From: Fibrobacter succinogenes
GTDB taxonomy: Bacteria > Fibrobacterota > Fibrobacteria > Fibrobacterales > Fibrobacteraceae
Assembly (NCBI GenBank): GCA_902768715.1
Contig: CACXMH010000018.1
Coordinates: forward strand, 1-64,000
DNA length: 64,000 nt
Direction: 5' to 3'
In this document: piece after piece, positions 50,590 through 59,282 of the stretch
How positions within the stretch are numbered: the first letter of the stretch is position 1
How the letters are laid out: each line of letters opens with the position of its first letter
The notes under the pieces: generated by a model
Database searches by the model: none
What the model saw: the letters and a program-made list of their open reading frames with translations, nothing else
What the model was told of the DNA's origin: nothing
Made by a program: the position numbers and the translations under genes

Positions 50590-53008
50590 TGCCTACCTCG
50601 AAATTCAGCCACTGGAACACGGGAATCATGGCTTTAAGCTTGCCCTTGGGATTCTTCTTGAATTCCTGGAACATGGGGAATGCCTGGTTCTCGATGGAGG
50701 TCTTGTCGATGTAGATGTGCAGCCAGTCCGCCAAAGAAATCAGGTTCGTGATGTAGAGGACGGTGGGCTGTTTCAGGTTCTCGAAAACCTGGTCCAGGCA
50801 TTCTACAATTTTGCGGTGGACCATGCGGCCCGTCCCGCCGAAGGAGAAGGTGGCGTTCAGGGAGTTGGCCTCCTTGACCAGGGCCTCGATTTCCTTGAAG
50901 TGTTCCTGCTCCGGATTATCCAGGTATTCCAGCACCAGGTGGTGGATCTTGGAATTGATGTCCAGGGAAAGAATGGTCCGGATGGTGTCCGGCAGGGTAT
51001 GGTCCGGGTCGGCCAGGCTGTCGATGGAAAGTCCCTTTTGAACGGCAAAGTCCGAGAAGGCCTCCGTAATGTCCTTGAGGCTCCGCTTGGTTTCCAGCTG
51101 GTTGATGCGCTTCAGGGAATCGCTCATCAGGTGACGCATCTGCACCACATAGGCGGTGGGGAACTGGTGCTGAAGTTCTTCGGCGCTCTTGTTTGGGTTT
51201 TCTACGAAGGAGAGCTTGTTCACCTCGGGTTCGCCGTCGGCCACCACCAGGTTCACGCGGCCCATGGAATCGGACAGCACGAGGATTGTTGCCACACGTG
51301 ATTCCCCGATGGTCTTGTCGTCGTAGGTGGCTCGCACCAGGGTCTGCTTGCGGCGGGAGGCGATCTTTGTAGAAGTGAGCTTGGCGTTTTTCTGGTCGTA
51401 GCCCTCTTCCAGTCCCAGGTGGAAAATGGCGGCCCGTTCGGCCATGAGCTTCACCGTCACGGGGACTTCGTCCTTGGCATAGCGGGTGTAAACTTCGGCG
51501 CCGTTCCACTTGTGCTCATTGCTGGTGGCCCGGGCGAGGATGCTCATGAAGCGGTTCTCGATGGAGTGCCCGAAGGGGAGGAACGGCTGCATCAGTTCCA
51601 TGGCCCGGAGGGCGTAGCGCATGTTCTGCACAGGTTCCAGGCCTTCAATGTCGTTGAAGAACCAGCCGCAGCTGGTAAAGCTGAACAGGCAGAATTTCTG
51701 GATTTCCAGAAGACGCACGGCCTTGGCGCTTTCTTCGGCGTTTTCGGGATTGTTCAGGATGGTCTTCAGGAATGCGGAGAGGCGGGTCTCGTCTTCGGGA
51801 GCGACCAATGCCTGCACGTATCCGTTCCGGGCGTCCCAGGGATTTACCTTGCTCACCTTCTCGAATTCCCGCACAAAGATTTCGTCGGCCAGTTCCTTCA
51901 GGTGGTTGAAGGCGTCGCGCAACGGCCCGCGCCATTTCTGATTCCAGCCGGGGCCACCTCCGGTGGAGCATCCGCAGTCACGGTACCAGCGGCCAACGCC
52001 GTGGGCGCAGCTCCAGGCACAGCCTTCGCCGTGGAAGTTTTTCAGCAAAACCTCATGCTTGGGCGGGAATTTTTCCAGGTACCAGCCGTAGTTGACGGGA
52101 ACCATGTTGTTCTCGGGAGCGAATCGGTTGTAAAGGTAGGCGGCGCACATGTCGCCGAAGGGCTCGTGGTGTCCGTAGCTTTCGCCGTCGGTACCGATGC
52201 TCACCAGCTGCGGGTCTTCGCGGTTCGGGTCCCAGGCGTCCTGGATGCGCTTGCCGAACACGCCCGCATCGCGGAGCAGATGCTCGAAACCTACGGCGCT
52301 GCTGAGCCAGGGGTTGTAGAAGAACACGTCCAGGTAGCCGTCGCAGACCAGGTTGCCCTTTTCGTCCCGCGGGTAAATGCGGTAGGGCCTGGTGGTGTCG
52401 ATATCGGTATTGCTGCAGCCAATCCATTCTTCTGCACCCAATTCACGGAAGGAATCCGCCTGGGTGGGGGAGAGGATGGTAAACTTGATTCCCGCCTTGA
52501 TGAGTTCCACCACTGTCGGCAGGTTGATGGCCGTTTCGGCCAGCCACATGGCCTCGGGCATGCGTCCGAAATGGAACTTGAAATCTTCGATGCCCCAAAG
52601 AATCTGGGTCCGCTTGTCCTGTTCGCTGGCGAGAGGCATGATGATGTGGTTATAGACCTGGGCTATGGCGTTGCCGTGACCGTTCAAGCGTTCGGCGCTC
52701 CGCTTGTCGGCTTCCTGGATCCTCTTGTAAGTGTCGGGGGTATGGGTCCGGATCCAACCCATGAGGGTGGGGCCCATGTTGAAGCTCATGAAGTCGTAGT
52801 TGTTGACGATATCCTGGATGCGCCCCTCTGAATTCAGAATGCGGCTTGCGGAGTTGGGGGAGTAGCACTGGCTTGCGATACGGTCGTTCCAGTCGTGAAA
52901 TGGCCGCGCGCTGGGCTGGTTCTCGATGACGCCTGTCCAGGGATTTTCGCGGGGAGGCTGGTAAAAGTGACCGTGAATCGTAAAGTAGAGGGGGTGCTTC
53001 TTTTCCAT
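50582..53008 (-). CDS. Glycoside hydrolase family 57 protein with DUF3536
   Basis: An 808-residue cytoplasmic protein. The N-terminal GH57 domain starts with YFTIHGHFYQPPRENPWTG and contains SFNMGPTLMGWI and FGRMPEAMWLAETAIN, which includes the conserved Glu region (motif 3 type). The long C-terminal half corresponds to DUF3536 (CGWFFNDIEGLEPVQNMRYA). GH57 members act on alpha-glucans (amylase, amylopullulanase, branching enzyme); no branching activity is certain here. The ATG at 53008 removes an unconvincing 12-residue extension. Together with malQ and the GH13 gene, 4-7 kb away, it suggests intracellular glycogen turnover. Confidence 0.87.
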   Translation of the reverse strand: MEKKHPLYFTIHGHFYQPPRENPWTGVIENQPSARPFHDWNDRIASQCYSPNSASRILNSEGRIQDIVNNYDFMSFNMGPTLMGWIRTHTPDTYKRIQEADKRSAERLNGHGNAIAQVYNHIIMPLASEQDKRTQILWGIEDFKFHFGRMPEAMWLAETAINLPTVVELIKAGIKFTILSPTQADSFRELGAEEWIGCSNTDIDTTRPYRIYPRDEKGNLVCDGYLDVFFYNPWLSSAVGFEHLLRDAGVFGKRIQDAWDPNREDPQLVSIGTDGESYGHHEPFGDMCAAYLYNRFAPENNMVPVNYGWYLEKFPPKHEVLLKNFHGEGCAWSCAHGVGRWYRDCGCSTGGGPGWNQKWRGPLRDAFNHLKELADEIFVREFEKVSKVNPWDARNGYVQALVAPEDETRLSAFLKTILNNPENAEESAKAVRLLEIQKFCLFSFTSCGWFFNDIEGLEPVQNMRYALRAMELMQPFLPFGHSIENRFMSILARATSNEHKWNGAEVYTRYAKDEVPVTVKLMAERAAIFHLGLEEGYDQKNAKLTSTKIASRRKQTLVRATYDDKTIGESRVATILVLSDSMGRVNLVVADGEPEVNKLSFVENPNKSAEELQHQFPTAYVVQMRHLMSDSLKRINQLETKRSLKDITEAFSDFAVQKGLSIDSLADPDHTLPDTIRTILSLDINSKIHHLVLEYLDNPEQEHFKEIEALVKEANSLNATFSFGGTGRMVHRKIVECLDQVFENLKQPTVLYITNLISLADWLHIYIDKTSIENQAFPMFQEFKKNPKGKLKAMIPVFQWLNFEVGNV

Positions 53009-53051
53009 GGGCGCAAATGTAGAAATATTTAATCCACCGCCCAAAGTATTG

Positions 53052-53215
53052 ACTTGGATGGGGGAAGTCTCCCCCTCGCTACAGCCTTGGCGATTAGACA
53101 GAAGCCGGTAGTGTCATTGCGAACCCCGAATAGGGGTGAAGCAATCACAATCCAACGTTCTCGCCAAGTCTGCCGCTACCCCCTCTGCGGGGACACCCCG
53201 CAACGCCCCGACTTT
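53052..53215 (-). repeat. Composite GC repeat in inverted orientation with a nested palindrome
   Basis: On the minus strand it reads GGGGCGTTGCGGGG, GAGGGGGTAGCGGC, then a nested CATTGCGAA-type palindrome (53113-53150), then GCGAGGGGGAGAC. The first, second and last blocks are those of 9012-9127 and 45940-46025; the middle has been replaced or invaded by the unit also seen at 33064-33099. Confidence 0.7.
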
Positions 53216-53275
53216 TTCTATATTTATGCATATAAACAAATAAATGCATAAAGGCTGGTTGCGGCGGTTCGTGCC

Positions 53276-56200
53276 ATGGAAAAGAAAATGACGCTACGTG
53301 AAGCTTTCGAAAACAAGATGCTGCTGCTGGACGGCGGCATGGGTTCTGTCATCCAGACATACGGAATCAAGGGCGCGAACAACGACATGCTTTCCATCGA
53401 GAAGCCGGAAATCATTCTCGATATCCAGCGCCGCTACGTGGATGCGGGCGTGGACTGCCTGACCACCAATACGTTCTCGAGCCAGCGCGTGAGCCAGCAC
53501 GAATACCACCAGGAACACCGCATTGCCGAAATGAACCGCGCCGCCGTGAAGATTGCGAAGCAGGCCGCGGCAGAGGCTATGGAAAAGTACGGCCGCCAGG
53601 TGTACATCCTCGGCGACGTGGGCCCCACCAGCAAGATGCTCTCTATGAGCGAAGACGTGAACGACCCCGCGAGCCGTAGCATTACTTTCGACGAGCTGGA
53701 AGATGCCTACCTGGAACAGATTCAGGTGCTGGTGGAAGAAGGCGTTGACGCCATCCTGATTGAAACGATTTTTGACACCTTGAACGCGAAAGCCGCCGCA
53801 AGCGCATTCACCAAGGTGATGGAAAAGCGCGCTGTCGATGCAACCGCCGCCGGGAAAGCCGCCGAACTCAAGCCTGTCGAAGTCATGTTCTCCATGACGG
53901 TGAGTGACGCCTCGGGCCGTACGCTTTCGGGCCAGACGGTGGAAGCATTCGCCGTGAGCGTGATGCACATGCATCCGCTTTCTATCGGCTTGAACTGCGG
54001 TCTCGGTGCCGACGGCATGGTGCCGTACCTGCGTCGCATGGGCAAGGTTGCGCCTTGCTATATTAGTTGTCACCCCAACGCGGGGCTCCCGAACCAGTTC
54101 GGCGGTTACGACGACACGCCCGAAGACATGGTGCGACTCATGGGCGTTTACCTGGACGACAAGTTGGTGAACATGATTGGCGGCTGCTGCGGTACCACAC
54201 CGGAACATATCGCCGCCATGCGCAAGATGCTCGACGCCCTGCCGGCCGATTACGAACGCCGCAAGCCCGCGCCCAAGTATGCGACAAGCCCGCTGCTCCG
54301 CCTCGCGGGTCTGGAGCCGCTGTTCAAGGAACAGGTGCGCCCCAGCGACGGTGCTGACAGCTGCAACGCCGAAGACTTTGTGAAGGTGGGCGAACGCTGC
54401 AACGTGGCTGGCTCCAAGAAGTTCCTGCGACTCATCAACGAGAAAAATTACGACGAAGCGCTGGACATCGCCCGCAAGCAGGTCGAAGATGGCGCCGACG
54501 TGATCGACGTGAACATGGACGACGGCCTTCTGGATGCTACCGCCGAAATGCAGACCTTCCTGAACCTGATTGCCTCCGATCCGGCCGTGAGCCGCGTGCC
54601 CATCATGGTGGACTCTTCCCGATTCGAAGTCATCGAGGCGGGCCTCAAGTGCATCCAGGGCAAGAGCATTGTGAACTCCATCTCGCTGAAGATGGGCGAA
54701 GAAGCTTTCATCGAACACGCGCTTACCATCAAGCGGCTGGGTGCTGCCGTCATCGTGATGCTCTTTGACGAAGAGGGTCAGGCCACCAATTACGAGCGCC
54801 GCGTAAAGATTGCCGCCCGCGCTTACGACATCCTGGTGAAGAAGCTGGACTTCGCTCCTTCCGATATCATTTTTGACCCCAACGTGCTGACGGTTGCCAC
54901 CGGCATGGCCGAACACAACGCCTATGCCATCGACTTTATCCGCGCCGTCCGCTGGATCATGGATAACCTGCCCGGCGTGCGCATCTCGGGCGGGCTTTCG
55001 AACCTTTCCTTCGCCTTCCGTGGCAACAACTACCTGCGCGAATCCATGCATACCACGTTCCTGCATTACGCAATTCCGAACGGTATGGGTATGGCCATCA
55101 TGAACCCCAGTGCGATTATCGAATACAAGACGATTCCGCTGGAACTCCGCATGGCCATAACCGAAGTGCTGTTGAACACGGAGCCCGATGCCAGCGAAGC
55201 ACTCATCGAAATTGCAAGCCGCATGACCGCGGCCCAGAACGCCGCCAAGGAAGCGGGCACCAAATACGACCCGAAGGCGATTTTCGCCATGAGCACCGGG
55301 GCAGGTTTCGCGGCCAGCGACACCGGCAATGCCGCTGCGGACGCCAAGCCTACCACCCCCGAAGAACGCCTGCAAGAAGCACTTCTCAAGGGAACTTCTA
55401 CAACGCTCCAGCCCGACCTGATGGAACTCATCAACCGCGGCGATAGCCCGGTGGGAATCATCTCTGGCCCGCTCATGGACGGCATGAACGAAGTCGGTCG
55501 CCGCTTCGGTGAAGGCAAGATGTTCTTGCCGCAGGTGGTGAAGACTGCCCGCACCATGAAGAAGGCGGTAGAAATTTTGCAGCCCTACATCGAGGCGGGC
55601 AAGGACGCCAATGCTTCTAGCCGCGGAAAGATCGTGATCGCGACCGTGAAAGGTGACGTGCACGATATCGGCAAGAACATCGTCTCCGTGATCATGGCCT
55701 GTAACGGCTACGAGATGGTGGACCTCGGCGTGATGGTTCCCGAAGATGTAATCGTGAAGGCTGTCATCGAGAACAAGGCCGACATCCTGAGCCTCTCCGG
55801 ACTGATTACGCCTTCGCTCGAAGAAATGTGCACCGTCGCAAAAGCCATGCAGGCCGCGGGCCAGCGCATTCCGATTATTGTGGGCGGTGCCACAACCTCG
55901 CCCACGCACACGGCCGTAAAGATTGCACCGTGCTACGAAGGCCCCGTATTCCACGTGCGCGACGCCGCAAGCAATCCGGGCCTCGTGCAAAAACTTCTGG
56001 ACCCCGCGACCAGCGAGCAGACCATTCAAGAAAATCGAGTCGAACAGCAGAGAATTCGCGACAAGCAAAACGGCATCCAGACCGAAGCCGCAAGCGCCAT
56101 GGCCGCAGCCGAAAAGACGCCGGTTGAACGTCGCTTCCAGTGCGACTGGAGCAAGTACCAGCCATGCGAACCTCCATTTATGGGCGAAAGCAAACTCCCG

Positions 56201-56938
56201 CCCATCGCGCTGGAAAAAGTCATCCCGCTTATCAGCTGGGAATACTTCTTCTTTACCTGGAAAGTCAAGGCAGACCAAGAAGAAGCCAAGAAGCTCAAGG
56301 CCGACGCCGAAGAACTTATCAAGAGTCTCACAAAGCCCGAGTATGCACTGCGTGCCGTGCAGGCGTTCTACCCTGCAGCCGGTACGGAAAATTCCATCAG
56401 GTTCAACACAGGCCGTACCGGCACCGACTCCGACCTTGTCGAAGTCGCCACGGCCCGCCAGCAGAACCCCGAAGGCACTTGCCATTCCCTCTGCGACTAC
56501 GTAGCCCCTGCCAACGCAACGACAGCAAGCGTCTTTAACGCTCCCGCCGGCAAAGATGTTTTCCGCGACATCGTGGGCGCCTTCGCCGTCACCGTGAGCG
56601 ACGCCTTCGTGAAGCGCCTCGAAAAAATGAAGGCCGAACAGGGCGGCAGCGACTACGACGTTCTCTTGATGCAGACCGTCGCCGACCGCCTCGCCGAAGC
56701 GGGCGCCGAATACCTGAGCCAGGAACTCGCACGCGTAAGCAACTGGAAGGGCATCCGCCCGGCCGTCGGCTACCCCGTGCTCCCGAACATCAAGGAAATC
56801 TTCAACGTCGCGAAACTCATCGACTTCGGTAGTGTCGGAATATCGATCACCGAGAACGGCGCCATGTACCCGCAGGCCTCCGTGAGCGGCCTCTACATCA
56901 GCCACCCCGAAGTGGATTATTTTCACGTAAAGTCGTGA
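53276..56938 (+). CDS. metH: Cobalamin-dependent methionine synthase
   Basis: Transfers methyl from methyltetrahydrofolate to homocysteine through cobalamin. All four modules are present in 1220 residues: homocysteine domain (about 5-325, LLDGGMGSVIQTYG and the zinc ligands GGCCGTTPEHI near 302-312), pterin domain (about 360-640, ERCNVAGSKKFL), cobalamin domain (about 690-900, DVHDIGKNIV near 794 with the cobalt-ligating His), and the AdoMet reactivation domain (about 960-1220, with RFNTGRTGTDSDL replaced region and GIRPAVGYPVLP). The start lacks a clear Shine-Dalgarno sequence, and no cobalamin riboswitch is recognisable in the 230 bp leader. Confidence 0.96.
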   Translation: MEKKMTLREAFENKMLLLDGGMGSVIQTYGIKGANNDMLSIEKPEIILDIQRRYVDAGVDCLTTNTFSSQRVSQHEYHQEHRIAEMNRAAVKIAKQAAAEAMEKYGRQVYILGDVGPTSKMLSMSEDVNDPASRSITFDELEDAYLEQIQVLVEEGVDAILIETIFDTLNAKAAASAFTKVMEKRAVDATAAGKAAELKPVEVMFSMTVSDASGRTLSGQTVEAFAVSVMHMHPLSIGLNCGLGADGMVPYLRRMGKVAPCYISCHPNAGLPNQFGGYDDTPEDMVRLMGVYLDDKLVNMIGGCCGTTPEHIAAMRKMLDALPADYERRKPAPKYATSPLLRLAGLEPLFKEQVRPSDGADSCNAEDFVKVGERCNVAGSKKFLRLINEKNYDEALDIARKQVEDGADVIDVNMDDGLLDATAEMQTFLNLIASDPAVSRVPIMVDSSRFEVIEAGLKCIQGKSIVNSISLKMGEEAFIEHALTIKRLGAAVIVMLFDEEGQATNYERRVKIAARAYDILVKKLDFAPSDIIFDPNVLTVATGMAEHNAYAIDFIRAVRWIMDNLPGVRISGGLSNLSFAFRGNNYLRESMHTTFLHYAIPNGMGMAIMNPSAIIEYKTIPLELRMAITEVLLNTEPDASEALIEIASRMTAAQNAAKEAGTKYDPKAIFAMSTGAGFAASDTGNAAADAKPTTPEERLQEALLKGTSTTLQPDLMELINRGDSPVGIISGPLMDGMNEVGRRFGEGKMFLPQVVKTARTMKKAVEILQPYIEAGKDANASSRGKIVIATVKGDVHDIGKNIVSVIMACNGYEMVDLGVMVPEDVIVKAVIENKADILSLSGLITPSLEEMCTVAKAMQAAGQRIPIIVGGATTSPTHTAVKIAPCYEGPVFHVRDAASNPGLVQKLLDPATSEQTIQENRVEQQRIRDKQNGIQTEAASAMAAAEKTPVERRFQCDWSKYQPCEPPFMGESKLPPIALEKVIPLISWEYFFFTWKVKADQEEAKKLKADAEELIKSLTKPEYALRAVQAFYPAAGTENSIRFNTGRTGTDSDLVEVATARQQNPEGTCHSLCDYVAPANATTASVFNAPAGKDVFRDIVGAFAVTVSDAFVKRLEKMKAEQGGSDYDVLLMQTVADRLAEAGAEYLSQELARVSNWKGIRPAVGYPVLPNIKEIFNVAKLIDFGSVGISITENGAMYPQASVSGLYISHPEVDYFHVKS

Positions 56939-56939
56939 G

Positions 56940-57195
56940 ACGGCTGCGCCTCTCCAGGATGACATTCTCCGAGCCTCGCACCTCTTGTCCCCTGCGGCCC
57001 TAACACCTACAACCTATCCCCTAAATCCTATCCCCTAATCCCTAGATCCTAGCCCCTACCCCCTAAATCCAGTCCCCCAATCCCTAACACCTACAACCTA
57101 TCCCCTAAATCCTATCCCCTAAATCCTATCCCCTAAATCCTATCCCCTAGATCCTATCCCCTAGATCCTAGATCCTAGCCCCTAATCCCTAGCCA
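56940..57195 (+). repeat. Mosaic repeat with a 190 bp telomere-like CCTAAAT tandem before malQ
   Basis: A GATGAC-type unit (56940-56965, CCAGGATGACATT) is followed by GAGCCTCGCACC words and then by about 190 bp (57000-57195) of degenerate CCTAAATCCTATCC units, including several consecutive near-identical 14-mers at 57103-57150. The tandem is almost free of G and ends 20 bp before the malQ start. Confidence 0.9.
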
Positions 57196-57214
57196 CTATA
57201 CTATCTTTCCCACC

Positions 57215-59188
57215 ATGCGTTACAGTGATATTTCTTGTTTCCAGAGCGGTGTAGCCGTTCCCCTGTTCAGCCTCCGTAGCAAAAACAGCATCGGTATCGG
57301 CGAATACCTCGACCTGATTCCCTTTGCCCAGTGGTCCAAGCTTTGTGATTTCAACGTCATCCAGCTTTTGCCGGTGAACGATACCGGCGCCGAGGCCAGC
57401 CCCTACAGCGCCCGCAGCGCCTTTGCCTTGAACCCGGTGTTCATCAACATCCAGGCGGTGCAGGGTTCTTCCGAATTCGAAGACGATATCGAAGAGGCCA
57501 AGGAAAAGTTTGACGAACAGGAACGCATCGACTATTACAAGATTTCCACTTGGAAACGCTCCATCCTGAGAAAAATTTTTGACAACCGTTACGACCAGCT
57601 CCGCAAGGACAAGGTTTTGCAGGAGTGGCTGGACAAGAACCCCTGGGCCAAGGCCTACTGCGCCTACAGCACCCTAAAGGCCGAAAACGGCGAGAAGAGC
57701 TGGAAGGACTGGAAAAATTTCAAGAACCCCACGGACGCGGACATCGAAAAAATCTGGACCAAGTACAAGAAAGACGTTTGGTTCCAGGCCTGGATGCAGT
57801 TCGTTGCCGAGACGCAGTTCTGTGCCGCCGTGTCAGAAGTTTCCAAGCAGGGCATCAACATCAAGGGCGACATTCCCATCCTCATCAACGAGGACAGCGC
57901 CGACGTGTGGGCGAGCCGCAAGTATTTCTCCCTGGAAGACCGTGCCGGCGCCCCTCCCGACATGTTCAGCTACAGCGGTCAGAACTGGGGATTCCCCACC
58001 TACCGCTGGGATGTCATTGAACAGGACGGCTTTGCCTGGTGGAAAGCCCGTCTCGCCCAGGCGAGCAAGTTCTACCACGCCTACCGTATCGACCACGTGC
58101 TGGGATTTTTCCGTATCTGGAGCATCCCCCAGACCGAGACCACGGGCATCCTCGGGCACTTCAATCCCAGTATCCCGCTGACCCTGGAACGCCTGCAGGC
58201 CGCAGGGTTCAAGCAGGAATCCCTGGAATACCTGCGTAAGCCCAACTATTCCGTCGATCAGTTGCGGCAGTTCCTGGAAGGCGATACGGAACGCCTGCTG
58301 CCCCTCTGCTTCAAGACGCTCTACGGCACTACGGACCGCTACATTTTGAAGGACGAGTTCCTTTCGGAAAAAGCCATCCTCGGTCTTTCCGAACCCCAAG
58401 AAATCAAGGACAAGCTGCTGAAGGTTTACTGGAATCGCGTGTTTGTCCCTACCGGCGACGAACACACCTTCTACCCCTACTGGTACTGGTACAACCAGCC
58501 GGTGCTTTACACCCTGCCCGAAAACGAGCAGCAGAAACTTCACGAGATTATCGGCGAAAACGAGGCCGCCCAGAATGGGCTCTGGGAGGCGAATGCCACC
58601 AAGCTTCTGTCGGTCCTTGCCAAGGAAACGGACATGCTGGTCTGTGCCGAAGACCTGGGCTCCGTGCCCCGCTGCGTTCCTGCGGTTCTCAAGAAACTGA
58701 ACATCCTTTCGCTCCGTATCGAGCGCTGGGCCCGCAACTGGGACGCTCCCTATTCTCCCTACTACGCCATGGAAGAATACCCCCGCCTCTCGGTGTGCAC
58801 CACCAGCTGCCACGATACCTCCAGCCTTCGTGGGCTCTGGAAAGAACCTGACTTTGATAGGGCCTTCTACTGGTCTCACGCGGGGCTTCCGGGCAACGCT
58901 CCGGAGGAACTGACTCCTACCGTTGTGCGGAACATTCTGGCCCACGTGTTCTCCGCCAACAGCCTGCTCTGCATCTTGCCGGTGCAGGACTATTTCGCCC
59001 TGTCGCCCGCCCTTTCGGAATGTGCTCCCGAAGAGGAAAGAGTGAACATCCCGGGTACCGTGGGTGGCAAGAACTGGACTTACCGCCTGCCCTGCTCCGT
59101 AGAGGACCTCGTGAAAAACAACTTCCTCTGTTCCGAAATCCGCAAGCTGGTGGACGCCCGCAAACGCAGACCCATGTGGAAAATCTAA
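57215..59188 (+). CDS. malQ: 4-alpha-glucanotransferase (GH77)
   Basis: Amylomaltase of 657 residues, disproportionating maltodextrins in the cytoplasm. Landmarks are VPLFSLRSKNSIGIGEY, the ASPYSARSAFALNPVFI loop, the nucleophile region YRIDHVLGFFRIW, the CAEDLGSVP motif with the catalytic Glu, and TTSCHDTSSLRGLW. The length lies between the bacterial (about 500) and plant DPE2 forms and fits the Bacteroidota/Fibrobacter type. No Shine-Dalgarno precedes the ATG; the whole leader is a CCTA tandem. It is followed by a GH13 gene after 94 bp. Confidence 0.95.
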   Translation: MRYSDISCFQSGVAVPLFSLRSKNSIGIGEYLDLIPFAQWSKLCDFNVIQLLPVNDTGAEASPYSARSAFALNPVFINIQAVQGSSEFEDDIEEAKEKFDEQERIDYYKISTWKRSILRKIFDNRYDQLRKDKVLQEWLDKNPWAKAYCAYSTLKAENGEKSWKDWKNFKNPTDADIEKIWTKYKKDVWFQAWMQFVAETQFCAAVSEVSKQGINIKGDIPILINEDSADVWASRKYFSLEDRAGAPPDMFSYSGQNWGFPTYRWDVIEQDGFAWWKARLAQASKFYHAYRIDHVLGFFRIWSIPQTETTGILGHFNPSIPLTLERLQAAGFKQESLEYLRKPNYSVDQLRQFLEGDTERLLPLCFKTLYGTTDRYILKDEFLSEKAILGLSEPQEIKDKLLKVYWNRVFVPTGDEHTFYPYWYWYNQPVLYTLPENEQQKLHEIIGENEAAQNGLWEANATKLLSVLAKETDMLVCAEDLGSVPRCVPAVLKKLNILSLRIERWARNWDAPYSPYYAMEEYPRLSVCTTSCHDTSSLRGLWKEPDFDRAFYWSHAGLPGNAPEELTPTVVRNILAHVFSANSLLCILPVQDYFALSPALSECAPEEERVNIPGTVGGKNWTYRLPCSVEDLVKNNFLCSEIRKLVDARKRRPMWKI

Positions 59189-59190
59189 TT

Positions 59191-59280
59191 CAATGTGGAA
59201 TGTGGGATGTGGAATGTGTAATTAGACGTTTCACATTGCGGCGCAGCCGCTCGCATCACACACTTCACACTACACATTGC
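59191..59280. repeat. ATGTGGA/CACATT inverted tandem between malQ and the GH13 gene
   Basis: GTGGAATGTGG words (59191-59220) face CACACTACACATTG words (59255-59279) around a GCGGCGCAGCCGC centre, so the element is an imperfect inverted repeat. It stops 3 bp before the ATG of the GH13 gene. It is a longer relative of 13430-13500. Confidence 0.75.
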
Positions 59281-59282
59281 CT

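Noticed and set aside
53045-53275. Cobalamin riboswitch before metH
   Set aside because: No B12-box or conserved core is visible; the leader is composed of repeat modules.
53294-56965. Very long open frame on the minus strand opposite metH (also 482-2725 minus and 51419-52831 plus)
   Set aside because: These are shadows of strongly coding GC-rich genes with recognised families on the other strand; their translations show no domain.
57000-57195. CRISPR array candidate
   Set aside because: The units are short, degenerate and contiguous with no constant repeat separated by unique spacers, and no cas genes are nearby.
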